Source: JBCCTX01 sp039197765 (lineage in GTDB: Bacteria; Bacteroidota; Bacteroidia; J057). From it: 35,961 nucleotides of DNA. This document shows positions 1 to 7,931 of the stretch, piece by piece (position 1 is the stretch's first letter; each line of letters begins with the position of its first letter). The notes under the pieces were generated by a model. It searched no databases, had not been told where the DNA came from, and saw nothing but the letters and a program-made list of their open reading frames with translations. Location of the stretch: NCBI GenBank assembly GCA_039197765.1, contig JBCCTX010000034.1, positions 1 through 35,961 of the forward strand, given 5' to 3'. Position numbers and translations under genes: made by a program.

Positions 1-1
1 A

Positions 2-646
2 AATGGGCTTTTGACTACTCTGGCGTGGGGGATAAATGGAGAGGTCACCTATGCTTTAGAAGGATCCATCTTCATTGCAGGTGCAGCCATTCAATGGTTG
101 CGGGATGGGCTTAATATCATCGACGAAGCCAAAGACTCAGAATACTACGCATCAAAGGTTCTCGATAGCGATGGTGTGTATGTGGTACCTGCCTTTGTAG
201 GACTAGGGGCCCCCTATTGGGACATGTACGCAAGGGGAGCTATCCTTGGACTCACTCGTGGCACCAGTAAATCACACTTGGTGCGGGCCACTTTGGAGAG
301 TCTAGCATACCAGACCCGAGATGTCATCAGTGCCATGGAGCAAGATGCTGAGAACTCATTAAGTACCCTTAGAGTAGATGGTGGAGCTACCCATAACAAT
401 CTCTTAATGCAGTTCCAAGCTGACATCCTGGGAAAACCCGTAGAGCGTGCCAAAGTCGTGGAAACAACGGCCTTGGGTGCTGCCTACCTAGCAGGTTTGG
501 CAGTCGGATATTGGAAAGAAGAGGACATACGAGCGAACTGGCAGATAGGCGCCTCATTCAGTCCAGCTATGGAAATCGAAAAGCGTGAACATCTCTACAA
601 AGGATGGCAGAAAGCTGTTGAGCGAAGCATGAAGTGGGAGGAGTAA
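2..646 (+). CDS. glpK: Glycerol kinase, C-terminal part (5' end outside window)
   Basis: Glycerol kinase phosphorylates glycerol with ATP to glycerol 3-phosphate in the cytoplasm. Only the C-terminal FGGY-kinase domain is in the window; the reading frame is open to the first base, so the gene begins upstream. The translation follows E. coli GlpK closely from memory: NGLLTT, YALEGSIFIAGAAIQWLRD, GVYVVPAFVGLGAPYWD, ARGAI.GLTRG, RATLES.AYQTRDV, LRVDGGA, NNLLMQFQ.DILG and TALGAAYLAGLAVG are all present in order. The end (KAVERSMKWEE, then TAA) matches the family's usual C-terminus, so this end is complete. A bidirectional hairpin terminator follows at 756-788. No glycerol facilitator or glycerol-3-phosphate dehydrogenase gene lies downstream, so any glp operon partners would be upstream. 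Confidence 0.97.
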   Translation, partial: NGLLTTLAWGINGEVTYALEGSIFIAGAAIQWLRDGLNIIDEAKDSEYYASKVLDSDGVYVVPAFVGLGAPYWDMYARGAILGLTRGTSKSHLVRATLESLAYQTRDVISAMEQDAENSLSTLRVDGGATHNNLLMQFQADILGKPVERAKVVETTALGAAYLAGLAVGYWKEEDIRANWQIGASFSPAMEIEKREHLYKGWQKAVERSMKWEE

Positions 647-665
647 AATATAGAAGAGAGAGGTG

Positions 666-684
666 AGAGGTGAGAAGCCAGAGG
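666..684 (+). repeat. Short dispersed purine-rich repeat, copy A
   Basis: The 19-base string AGAGGTGAGAAGCCAGAGG sits within a longer purine-rich stretch (about 652-690) just after the glycerol kinase stop. An 18/19 identical copy occurs in inverse orientation at 12270-12288, also just after the end of a gene. Confidence 0.5.
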
Positions 685-755
685 TAAAAGACAAATCGGA
701 GATCATTCAATTGATAGTTGGCTTCTAGCAATGAAACCCTCACTCTTAGAATAAA

Positions 756-788
756 AAAAGAGGATAACCTTTACGGCTTTCCTCTTTT
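756..788. terminator. Bidirectional hairpin terminator
   Basis: Inverted repeat AAAAGAGGA (756-764) / TCCTCTTTT (780-788), with A-rich and T-rich arms so that either strand ends in a U-rich tail. It lies between the glycerol kinase gene (plus) and the small DNA-binding protein gene (minus), which converge here, so it can serve both. Confidence 0.75.
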
Positions 789-823
789 ATTGTCGTAGGT
801 AGTTGTGGTTTTTTGTCCAATGA

Positions 824-1078
824 TCAAGCCTGGGCGGATGAGCCAGGAAGCATCTGGCGAGCCATGTCTATGATCATTGCATCTTGTAAATGTACAATCC
901 CTCCATCAGGTCCAGGTTCAATATGGAAGCCCATAGAGTCCCCTCTGTCGTAGTGTTCTCCTCCAAAATAGTTTCTAATAGTTTCAACATTCAAACCGAG
1001 CTCTTTAGCAATCTTGTGCATACTACCGTTAGGCAGGCTGTCTTTGATCCTGCGGAGTTCATTGAAGGTAATTGTCAT
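824..1078 (-). CDS. Small helix-turn-helix-like DNA-binding protein (84 aa)
   Basis: A small, probably cytoplasmic protein. The N-terminal 40 residues read as a DNA-binding helix-turn-helix: FNELRRIKDSLP, then GSMHKIAKELGLNVETIRNYFGG, where IAKELGLN.ETIRNYF has the spacing of a recognition helix preceded by a turn. The middle part (HYDRGDSMGFHIEPGPDGGIVHLQDA) is not part of the HTH. Small proteins of this kind occur widely in Bacteroidota and are usually annotated only as DNA-binding protein; the target is unknown. The gene stands alone, ending at the bidirectional terminator shared with glycerol kinase. The ATG at 1078 gives a natural N-terminus. I see no exact promoter box upstream. Confidence 0.75.
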   Translation of the reverse strand: MTITFNELRRIKDSLPNGSMHKIAKELGLNVETIRNYFGGEHYDRGDSMGFHIEPGPDGGIVHLQDAMIIDMARQMLPGSSAQA

Positions 1079-1244
1079 AATGTTTAGGTTTTTAGAGTGG
1101 AAGGAAGATTTCTCAATTTATAGGTTTTCCTGAGAATTCCAAAAGAAATCATCCCTTTTAATTCAGAAATTAAACTTTACAAGCTCAAACCAAATGGATT
1201 GAAGTCGGCAATAAAATCCCCTAAAAATACTGATAATCAATTAC

Positions 1245-1418
1245 TTAAAAAATCGCCAGATACCTTGGGAGGGTATCTGGCAGAAACTTGCTTAAGGGGG
1301 TAGGAGAAAAGTATAAGACTTTCTACATGCTAAGGGCGAAACTAGCTGCTTGGGACGATTAGCCTAGGAACATGTACTTTGTAGAAGGACGACTCAACAA
1401 AAAAAATTCCCCTTAAAG
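1245..1418 (-). ncRNA. Candidate structured RNA, 6S-like layout (tentative)
   Basis: Read on the minus strand from about 1418 to 1245. An outer stem pairs TTAAGGGG (1409-1416) with CCCCTTAA (1292-1299), 8 perfect pairs. Two unpaired sides of nearly equal length, about 22 and 21 bases, follow. Then comes an inner stem, TTCTA..CATG (about 1371-1386) with CATGTAGAA (about 1321-1329), enclosing about 40 bases with small internal helices. A strong intrinsic terminator ends the unit. An outer stem, a large symmetric bubble and an apical arm in about 170 bases is the layout of 6S RNA, which in Bacteroidota includes the 6S-Flavo type. I cannot confirm the class by sequence, and no clear promoter is seen. 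It could also be a leader or an unrelated sRNA. Confidence 0.35.
1247..1281 (-). terminator. Strong intrinsic terminator on minus strand
   Basis: Perfect 10-pair stem GCCAGATACC (1255-1264) / GGTATCTGGC (1272-1281) with a 7-base loop, followed on the minus strand by six T (plus A at 1247-1252). There is no T-tract in the other direction, so it ends a minus-strand transcript that must start to the right, where no convincing protein gene exists. Confidence 0.75.
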
Positions 1419-1733
1419 ACAGGAGATAAATTTAAATGGAAGAGGAAGAGAAAAGTTTATACATTTTTTAGTGCGGAAAAAGGGAATAATTCTTCTTGTC
1501 CCGTCCTTTCTATGAGAGCCAAAAATGATACAATTCTAGAAAGAGACCCATACAAATAGAAGGAAAAATGAATCACCAATTTATCAGCTTTACTTCTCTT
1601 AGCATGGGGGTCTTGCAGCCATCTGCTTAGTTTAATTTTTAACAATTTGGAGACTATGAACAATTAATTTTATCGGACCAACGTTAAGCTAAATACCCCA
1701 AATGATTTATTCTACACTCCATACGTAACGACC

Positions 1734-2414
1734 ATGAATAGAGCTGCTATGTATTTTTTTGAAAAGGTATCCTATCCTTCCCAGTGGGAAGAGCTAGCGG
1801 ATGAGGCATTGATTGAACAATATCAGCAAACAGAGAACCAACTGATCATATGTTTTCTAATGAACCGGCACAAGGCACCAATTGTAGCCATTAGTTTTAG
1901 ATTTCTGCGAAATAAAGAGGCAGTTGAAGACTTTGTTCACGATTTGTTTCTACGACTTGTAGACAAGCTCAAGCAAGCCGAGATACGGAAATTCAGTGCG
2001 TTTTTATCCACCATGGTTAAGAATAAGCACAAAGACGATCTGGGCAAGCATGATGTACGGATGAATTATGAAATCCGCGTTCAGAAAAGCAAAGATCCCT
2101 TTTACAAGAATAACTGGGAATTTACCATAGATAACCCACTCAGTGAGGAAAGATTGAAAGAATATTACAACCAAGGGGTTCTTTCTCGAATGGAATACAA
2201 TTGTCTGAAAGACAGGAGTCAAGGGATGAAGCCAGCAGAAATTGCTAAAAATCTAGAGCCCCAAATTCTAGGATTGTTTCCTCAGGAAGGACAAGATACC
2301 TGTGAAGAGTTTATAAAATTAAAGAAAAAGAAAGTTTTCGGTGCACTTGAACGCTCCTATAGGAAAATGAAGGAGACGCTTGGCGAAGACTTTAGTAGGT
2401 ATTTTGAAGTTTGA
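1734..2414 (+). CDS. RNA polymerase sigma-70-family (ECF-like) factor
   Basis: A 226-residue cytoplasmic protein that reads as a divergent sigma-70-family factor. Residues 24-80 look like region 2 (ALIEQYQQ, then ISFRFLRNKEAVEDFVHDLFLRLVDKL, the core-binding helix pattern). Residues 86-109 (FSAFLSTMVKNKHKDDLGKHDVRM) match the end of region 2, where ECF factors have a Trp-Leu..Ile..Asn...Asp pattern. Residues 150-175 (GVLSRMEYNCLKDRSQGMKPAEIAK) resemble a region 4 helix-turn-helix, but an insertion (EPQILGLFPQEGQDTCEEF) makes this part unusual. It is followed 128 bases later by a membrane protein with an anti-sigma-like N-terminus, the usual arrangement for a sigma/anti-sigma pair. ATG at 1749 is an alternative start. 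Target promoters are unknown. Confidence 0.8.
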   Translation: MNRAAMYFFEKVSYPSQWEELADEALIEQYQQTENQLIICFLMNRHKAPIVAISFRFLRNKEAVEDFVHDLFLRLVDKLKQAEIRKFSAFLSTMVKNKHKDDLGKHDVRMNYEIRVQKSKDPFYKNNWEFTIDNPLSEERLKEYYNQGVLSRMEYNCLKDRSQGMKPAEIAKNLEPQILGLFPQEGQDTCEEFIKLKKKKVFGALERSYRKMKETLGEDFSRYFEV

Positions 2415-2417
2415 AGT

Positions 2418-2467
2418 TTGAGGGTTAGTTGTACTTTGATCTCGATCGAAGGTTGCTACGGTCTACT
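2418..2467 (+). repeat. Dispersed intergenic repeat, copy 1
   Basis: Begins with TTGAGGGTTAGTTGTACTTT, which is identical over 20 bases to 9353-9372. The next 30 bases match the second copy at roughly 80% with one indel. It lies between the sigma factor gene and the membrane TPR gene and would otherwise be read as a false N-terminal extension of the latter. Confidence 0.7.
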
Positions 2468-2542
2468 GACCATTTTCTCAACTCAAAGCTCAACAAGGAC
2501 CATCATTGTAAGAACTTACTTGAGACACTTGAAGATATACGA

Positions 2543-3439
2543 ATGAAAAAGACACGAAAAAGCCACTTTACCCCTCCCATTCATAGCTTATCGGTGGAGG
2601 AGTTAGGCGCCTATATTGAGGATCGCCTTTCTCCTGAAGATAGACGCACTGTTGATGAGTTTTTGGAGGAAAACCCGTTGTATAGGGAGACCCTTATGAT
2701 CCTCCAAGAAAGCTATGAAGCAGATAAACTGGAAGGAATACAAGAAGTTGAACGTAGGTACTCAGCTGCATTGTCACAAAAGGCTGAAAAAATCCGCCCA
2801 ATTTATGAAAGCGGAAACGATCCTGCTGCACCTAGAGGAACAGATGCTCAACCCTTGGGGAGTACCTGGAAAGCAGCCCCTCAGGAACAACCTATCAACA
2901 ACCCAAGTTCTACGCTATGGTACTCAACTACCTGGTTCAAGATGGCTGCTTCCTTGGTCTTAGTTGCAGGGATAAGTCTTGTATTTTTGGGGGAAAGACT
3001 TTTTACCCCTGAAGCCGTACGAATTGCTGAGGAAAACCTGATTCATTTCGATCCCAATGTAACAATGTCAGGTACCCATGAAGAAGCCATTGGCTTGTAT
3101 AATGCCAAGAAGTATGGGGAAGCTATCCCCTTATTAGAAAAAGCCCTTCAAGAAGATCCCAATTCTAGTTTACAAGCGAAGCTTTCTATGTATCTAGGAG
3201 TAAGTCATACTAAAATAGATCAACTACCGGAAGCCATTCCTTATTTTCAAGCAGTTATGGATAGTTCAAATCCCTATTCTCTTGATGCTCGCTGGTATCT
3301 TTCCTTGGTCTACACATCCATAGAGGAATACACCCAAGCCAAGTCCCTGCTCAAGCCAATCAGCGAATATCGCCCTAAGAATCGACGTCAGACAGAATTG
3401 GTTGAGAATGCGAAGAAATTGTGGGAGTTACTTCCTTAG
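2543..3439 (+). CDS. Membrane TPR protein with anti-sigma-like N-terminus
   Basis: 298 residues from the ATG at 2543. The open frame extends upstream to a TTG at 2429, but that stretch is made of dispersed repeat, so the ATG start is preferred. Residues 15-57 (SLSVEELGAYIEDRLSPEDR, then VDEFLEENPLYRE) have the two-helix pattern of the N-terminal domain of anti-sigma factors, without zinc-binding Cys/His. A single membrane segment lies at about 133-149 (KMAASLVLVAGISLVFLG). Residues 185-295 form about three TPR repeats (AIGLYNAKKYGEAIPLLEKAL; AKLSMYLGVSHTKIDQLPEA; ARWYLSLVYTSIEEYTQAK), predicted on the periplasmic side. Lying directly after a sigma factor gene, it is a good candidate to hold that factor at the membrane and release it on a periplasmic signal. 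It ends 4 bases inside the convergent CHAT gene. Confidence 0.75.
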   Translation: MKKTRKSHFTPPIHSLSVEELGAYIEDRLSPEDRRTVDEFLEENPLYRETLMILQESYEADKLEGIQEVERRYSAALSQKAEKIRPIYESGNDPAAPRGTDAQPLGSTWKAAPQEQPINNPSSTLWYSTTWFKMAASLVLVAGISLVFLGERLFTPEAVRIAEENLIHFDPNVTMSGTHEEAIGLYNAKKYGEAIPLLEKALQEDPNSSLQAKLSMYLGVSHTKIDQLPEAIPYFQAVMDSSNPYSLDARWYLSLVYTSIEEYTQAKSLLKPISEYRPKNRRQTELVENAKKLWELLP

Positions 3440-6400
3440 GAGACCTCGGAAGTACCCATTTTTCTACTGTATTTTTTCATGGCTACTGCTAGAATGAGTA
3501 ATATACCTATTAGGAAGAGTAAATAGATAGGGAATGGAGGTTTATGGGGTTCGGCCAACATCAAGGGAGATTGGTTTCCTACGGATATAAAGGTAGCCCA
3601 AGCATAGGGGAAAATCTCATCTTCCCAACCATTTTCCCTTGCTTTTTCCAAGAAATCTTGTTTTGCTTTTTGGAGGGCTCTCCCTTTGGGTTGTTTCTCG
3701 GAGAGTTTCTGGAGGAAACCTGGCAGGATATCTAGTGAGGTACTGATGTACTGGGCTTTCCACAAACTCATTACCAAGGAAGGACACCCTGCATAGGCGA
3801 AGGCACGGCCCAAACTAATCATTCCCTCGCTTCGCTCATAGGCACCAATTCCCGTTTCGCATGCCCCCAGGATCGTTAATTGTGCTGCAAGGGTATCGTT
3901 GTAGATTTCATAGGCATAGAGATAATCGCGATCGTGGTCCAGTGGTAGATCTTCTGGTGTGAAAGCTAAACGGGAAAATAACGGTGCTGTTGTATCCATC
4001 TGAGCATGGGTAGCAAAATACAGTATCCCATAGTCCTTAAGGTATTTGGAGACATTCTTCTTTGTTGCCTTTCTGTCTTTTAAGTACTTACCCGAAGTGA
4101 TTTGACCAATTTTCTCCAGGCCCTCTGATGTGCGTTTAAGGGGTTGTAGTTCCGAACCAGAAAAATTTGGGGCAACTCCGAGAATTTCCAGTGCCTGACC
4201 GGTCTCTTTCTTTTGAGCCGAAATATATGTAGTCCCTGAAAATTCATAGCTTATGGCGTACTCGTGCAGGAGAAAAGGAGAATGCTGGTTGTCTGTATAA
4301 TCTGCCTGGGTAAGCAGTGCACTTGCAGGAACTTTCATCAATATTCCATCTGGAACCAGAATGAGATCTTTAACTCCTCTTAATTGAGGTATCAACGGTT
4401 CATAAAGTTCCTCATACAAAGCGTACCCATATTCTCGGTATTGGCTCCAAGCAGAGTCAAAGCCTATGCCTTCGTTAGGATCCTGAGCAATCAAATGCTG
4501 GAAGCTATCCACCCGCTCTACCAAGATTTGTGTCTTAGGAATGGTTCTAGTCCATGTGGTATCTGGTAAGATAACAAACTGATACAGAACAGAATCTCCT
4601 TCAAAAAATTGGATAAAAGCTTGGGCTGGGGATAAACTTTTCTGGATTTCTTCTGTTGACGAGGTAGTCAATTGATACCTCAATTCGTAGTACTTACTGT
4701 TTTCCAACCTCAGTTTTTTAACGAAAGAATCATATCTATCTGTAGCCTGAGAAAAAGCAATATTTAGTGAATCCTGCATTTCTGAGCTAGCACCCACTAA
4801 AGCTGCTTTCGCGAAGGCTACCTCATTTTTCAATACTTTTTCCTCCCTCCATTTGGTAGAATCTAATCCTGCTTCAATTCTAGCAGCGAAATCTTGCTGA
4901 CTTTGCCGCAACAGATGTGCCTTGCTCTTTTCTGCAAATTCATACGCCTTATTTAACGCACTGGGGCTGGCCTCATGTTTATGTAATAACAAGCAGGTTT
5001 TGATCGCTTCTTCATACAGAAAAAACCAAGAATTTCGGAAGACCAAGATAGAACTTTCTGTCGCGAGTTGGCTTAAATTTGAGCTAAGGTATCCATCAGC
5101 CTTTACATATTGATTCAGTGCATTATGCAATAGCGCTAGGTTGCCGGAAACTCGGAATTCTTCGATCAATCGTTGGGCAATGATGTCATAGGCACGAGCG
5201 AGTACAGCATAGGATAAAACCAGGTCGCTCTCCGCCGGAATATCTCCCTCCAATTTGGGTAAGTCAGAAGACAGCAGAACAGACTGTAGTGCCTCTCTTG
5301 CGTATTCCTCTGCTTTCGAAAAATTCTGCTCATTAAAAGCTGCCTTACTCATGAGTAACCATGCAGAACCTATTAATTCGTGTTTTTCCCCATAGAGAAC
5401 TCGGTATTTTTCTAGGGCTTGCCTCGCCAAACCCTCTGCAGAAAGGTAGTTTTTTGACGCCAAAGCATACATCCCCTTCGTTTGGAAGAGTTTTGCTTGA
5501 TAAATATCCGTGGTTCGATACTGGATTTCCATCTTTTCAAAAATTTCTTCTGCTTGCTTTATCCCTTGCTGGGCTGAATCTAAAATGCCTAAGTCTAGAT
5601 ATGCCATACTTTTGTTGAGTAGGGCATTTATGATTCGCTGTTGGGTATCGGCAAATTGGGAGTTGAGGTTCCTTTTTTCCAAGGATGCGTCGGATACCCT
5701 AATTACGGATTCACAATCTCCCATTTGGAGGTACAGCGGCCCCAGTTTATCATAGGCATTCGCCATTCGCTGTAAATTTGAGTCTGCATACTGGATGGCA
5801 AGTTCATAGGTGGAAATAGCACGTGGATAATCCCCCGCGAGTTGAAAAATATCTCCTAATTTTAGGTTGGAAAAATGAAGAATATAGTTGGGATCCATGG
5901 CTGGATGCGTTTCGACCCAGCTCTTTGCGCGATTTAAATATAGTAATGCGGAGTCATATTGGTGTTTTGCATAATAATAGGGCCCCAAAATGGTAAAGCT
6001 TTTAGCTATATCCTCTACTGTATCACCCTCATAGGCTTCAAATAAGATCTGAATTTGTTGGCTTGTATACTTTTTAGATGAATCTAACTCTACTAAGTGT
6101 TCATATACCATCCCCAATTGGCTGGCCAACTGATATTCTCTCCTCCAGTCTTTTTCTTCCAGTTTACTTAGCTCTGCCAAAGCCTTCTTCTTGTAAAACA
6201 AGGTACTATCGGGAAGAGCTCGATAAGAAAAATAACTGCTGAGTTTTATGTAGACCTCTGCTAGGGCATCAAACCTAATGGGTTTTAGATTGGGCAGAAT
6301 CTTGATTAGGCTCCTATAAACGGAATCTGCCTTTTCAAAGGCTTCTTTAGAGGAATCTATTTTTTCTACATTATCTAGGGCAAAGGCCCCAAGGGTGAGC

Positions 6401-6777
6401 CTTTGGCCTAATAGCAAAGCATTTTCAAAAAAATCGGCAGAGTCGGTATCTGCTTGAATTACGACAGGAAAGCGAGTATCGAATCTTTCTAGTGCATGAA
6501 TCACTTGCTCAAAATCGCTTCCGTACCTATGAGTTAGCCCAATATGATACAAGAAATCTAAGGCCTGATCAGAATCTAATGGGAGCGTATCTACCGCATG
6601 TTCAAAACAAGCAATAGCCTCTGGATCTTTCTTCGCAAAAAACAAGGCCATGCAGTCGGTGGTGTCGATTGCTTGGGGAAAATCTAGTTCCTTATTATCA
6701 GAAAGATGACTAGATGTGCATTGGGAAAGAACCATTGCACTTGCTATCCATACAAGATACCGGAAAGGGTTGCGCAT
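3436..6777 (-). CDS. TPR-CHAT protein: lipoprotein with caspase-like domain
   Basis: 1113 residues. The N-terminus is a signal peptide with a lipobox ending LSQC (Cys20). Residues about 40-560 are a long array of TPR-type helical repeats (for example AKHQYDSALLYLNRAKSW, LAGDYPRAISTYELAIQYAD, NEQNFSKAEEYAREALQ), then a coiled region (about 600-700) and a CHAT domain (about 720-1060). CHAT domains are caspase-like cysteine proteases, and both catalytic residues are visible: His924 in LYFATHAQ and Cys973 in LGACETGIG, followed by SLGRAFAYAG as usual in the family. A membrane segment lies at about 1083-1102, then a short basic tail. A lipobox plus a C-terminal membrane span is odd; one of the two may not be used, but both place the protease outside the cytoplasm. 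The gene converges with the sigma/anti-sigma-like pair and overlaps it by 4 bases. The substrate is unknown. Confidence 0.9.
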   Translation of the reverse strand: MRNPFRYLVWIASAMVLSQCTSSHLSDNKELDFPQAIDTTDCMALFFAKKDPEAIACFEHAVDTLPLDSDQALDFLYHIGLTHRYGSDFEQVIHALERFDTRFPVVIQADTDSADFFENALLLGQRLTLGAFALDNVEKIDSSKEAFEKADSVYRSLIKILPNLKPIRFDALAEVYIKLSSYFSYRALPDSTLFYKKKALAELSKLEEKDWRREYQLASQLGMVYEHLVELDSSKKYTSQQIQILFEAYEGDTVEDIAKSFTILGPYYYAKHQYDSALLYLNRAKSWVETHPAMDPNYILHFSNLKLGDIFQLAGDYPRAISTYELAIQYADSNLQRMANAYDKLGPLYLQMGDCESVIRVSDASLEKRNLNSQFADTQQRIINALLNKSMAYLDLGILDSAQQGIKQAEEIFEKMEIQYRTTDIYQAKLFQTKGMYALASKNYLSAEGLARQALEKYRVLYGEKHELIGSAWLLMSKAAFNEQNFSKAEEYAREALQSVLLSSDLPKLEGDIPAESDLVLSYAVLARAYDIIAQRLIEEFRVSGNLALLHNALNQYVKADGYLSSNLSQLATESSILVFRNSWFFLYEEAIKTCLLLHKHEASPSALNKAYEFAEKSKAHLLRQSQQDFAARIEAGLDSTKWREEKVLKNEVAFAKAALVGASSEMQDSLNIAFSQATDRYDSFVKKLRLENSKYYELRYQLTTSSTEEIQKSLSPAQAFIQFFEGDSVLYQFVILPDTTWTRTIPKTQILVERVDSFQHLIAQDPNEGIGFDSAWSQYREYGYALYEELYEPLIPQLRGVKDLILVPDGILMKVPASALLTQADYTDNQHSPFLLHEYAISYEFSGTTYISAQKKETGQALEILGVAPNFSGSELQPLKRTSEGLEKIGQITSGKYLKDRKATKKNVSKYLKDYGILYFATHAQMDTTAPLFSRLAFTPEDLPLDHDRDYLYAYEIYNDTLAAQLTILGACETGIGAYERSEGMISLGRAFAYAGCPSLVMSLWKAQYISTSLDILPGFLQKLSEKQPKGRALQKAKQDFLEKARENGWEDEIFPYAWATFISVGNQSPLMLAEPHKPPFPIYLLFLIGILLILAVAMKKYSRKMGTSEVS

Positions 6778-6886
6778 GTCGAAAGGGTAAGGAAAAATGG
6801 ATAATCTAGGCCTCCCTCGTCACTACAAAAAGAAGTTTTTTGTCACCAAAATACCTCCAATCAGTATTTTTTTCGAATTTTCGCAA

Positions 6887-6894
6887 TACTTTTG
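6887..6894 (+). promoter_or_regulatory. Bacteroidota-type -7 promoter box
   Basis: TACTTTTG matches the Bacteroidota -7 consensus TAnnTTTG exactly and lies about 40 bases before the ATG of the secreted protein at 6935. Upstream is a T-rich stretch (6867-6880), but I see no perfect TTG -33 element at the usual spacing. Confidence 0.5.
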
Positions 6895-6934
6895 CTAAAG
6901 TAGTACGTTTTCCAAACACAAGCAACAAATCGCT

Positions 6935-7804
6935 ATGAAGCCAAAAAATTTTATACTCATAGTCTGTCTACTGGCATTCGCATCTTTCAATTGTTACGCC
7001 CAAGAAGGCCACTGGCCCCCCAATGAAGGTAGAGGAAGTTCTGCAGGAACTTTCAATATGCAGTTCAATTCCGTTATTCCAGGTCAAGGGGAAGATCTCA
7101 AACGAGAGAGAGATTCTTTTCCCATTCAGTTTTTCCCTGTCCAAAGTTTAGACCAAGTACGCAAAGCCAAAACTGCAATCAACTTCCGCATAGGCGCCAA
7201 CATAGAAGCAGGTGAAGGCGACCAAAATCTAGGTGAGACTTTCGGAAATAACCTGTTTCTCAATATTAGTTTTAGCAGGAGACCCCAAGCTATATTGGAT
7301 GTGAGGGAGTATGCAGAAAGCCTCCCCTTTGATGTAGAGCTCCCACCTGGAGAGTTTGTTTTTATCCAGCAAACCCCCATTTATTATGAACCTGAATTGA
7401 CCTTGTCTTTCATGGAGTTTGACCGCCTGGGAAGTACCTTCAGACCTACTTATCTGGATCTGATTCCCGTTGCTTTCAAAGCAAACCTTTCTAATAATAT
7501 TTCAGTGGGTGCTGGTGCTGGAGTTAATTTCTTATTAGGCATACAACAAGATGGTCAATCCATTGATAACCTGTCGGATAATGGCTTTGAGCCTGCTGGT
7601 TTAGTAGGTATGTTCAATGCTAGTATTTACTTCAGTTCCCCCTTCCACCTTGATTTAAAGTATGTATTTAGAACGGCGGAGTACGATGAACAACGTTTCC
7701 TGCTGGGAAACTTCCTAATAGCCTTCGGGTATAGTCTAGGCAATAGCAATCCTGTTTCCCAAGCAACGCCTGCCCTGGAAATTAATCAGCCCAACAGAAA
7801 TTAA
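6935..7804 (+). CDS. Secreted outer-membrane beta-barrel-like protein
   Basis: 289 residues, function not recognised. Residues 1-22 are a clear Sec signal peptide (NFILIVCLLAFASFNCYAQ, cleavage near AQ-E). The mature part alternates polar and hydrophobic residues in the manner of beta strands (FNLNISF-like stretches, INFRIGANI, LIPVAFKANLSNNISVGAGAGVNFLLG, NASIYFSSPFHLDLKYVFRTAEY, GNFLIAFGYSLG), which suggests an outer-membrane or periplasmic barrel of the kind called outer membrane beta-barrel protein in this phylum. The final residues after the last strand are Pro/Asn-rich and there is no T9SS signal. It is a single gene with its own promoter box (6887) and a strong terminator (7867). Confidence 0.6.
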   Translation: MKPKNFILIVCLLAFASFNCYAQEGHWPPNEGRGSSAGTFNMQFNSVIPGQGEDLKRERDSFPIQFFPVQSLDQVRKAKTAINFRIGANIEAGEGDQNLGETFGNNLFLNISFSRRPQAILDVREYAESLPFDVELPPGEFVFIQQTPIYYEPELTLSFMEFDRLGSTFRPTYLDLIPVAFKANLSNNISVGAGAGVNFLLGIQQDGQSIDNLSDNGFEPAGLVGMFNASIYFSSPFHLDLKYVFRTAEYDEQRFLLGNFLIAFGYSLGNSNPVSQATPALEINQPNRN

Positions 7805-7866
7805 TTTTACGTAAAAAGGGGAATTCTTTTAGGTGCCCCGTCCTTAATTACGGAAAGGGAAAGGTT

Positions 7867-7910
7867 GAGGTCCTACACCAGCTAGGCTGGAAGTAGGACC
7901 TCCTATTTTT
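7867..7910 (+). terminator. Intrinsic terminator after the secreted protein gene
   Basis: Stem GAGGTCCTAC (7867-7876) / GTAGGACCTC (7893-7902) with an inner stem CCAGC (7878-7882) / GCTGG (7886-7890), followed by CTATTTTTTA on the plus strand. It also insulates the dodecin gene that ends at 7932 on the other strand. Confidence 0.85.
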
Positions 7911-7931
7911 TATGTCAATACATTCTTCGCA

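Larger units (their letters stand above)
1079..1733. other. Gene-poor region of 655 bases
   Basis: No convincing protein gene lies here. It contains the leader of the small DNA-binding protein gene (left part), a strong minus-strand terminator and candidate structured RNA (about 1245-1418), and the leader of the sigma factor gene (right part). A 68-codon minus-strand frame at 1457-1663 has no recognisable motif. I found no exact TAnnTTTG box before the sigma gene. Confidence 0.6.

Noticed and set aside
1457..1663. 68-codon minus-strand frame
   Set aside because: No recognisable motif, basic/hydrophobic composition typical of chance, no clear start signal. The terminator at 1247-1281 is better explained by the structured RNA candidate.
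2429..2542. Long N-terminal extension of the membrane TPR protein
   Set aside because: Starts with TTG inside a dispersed repeat; the ATG at 2543 gives a domain-like start.
3436..6777. TPR-CHAT protein as part of a type III-E CRISPR (Craspase) system
   Set aside because: No Cas7-11-like gene or array in the window; the protein has a signal peptide and a membrane span, so it is exported.
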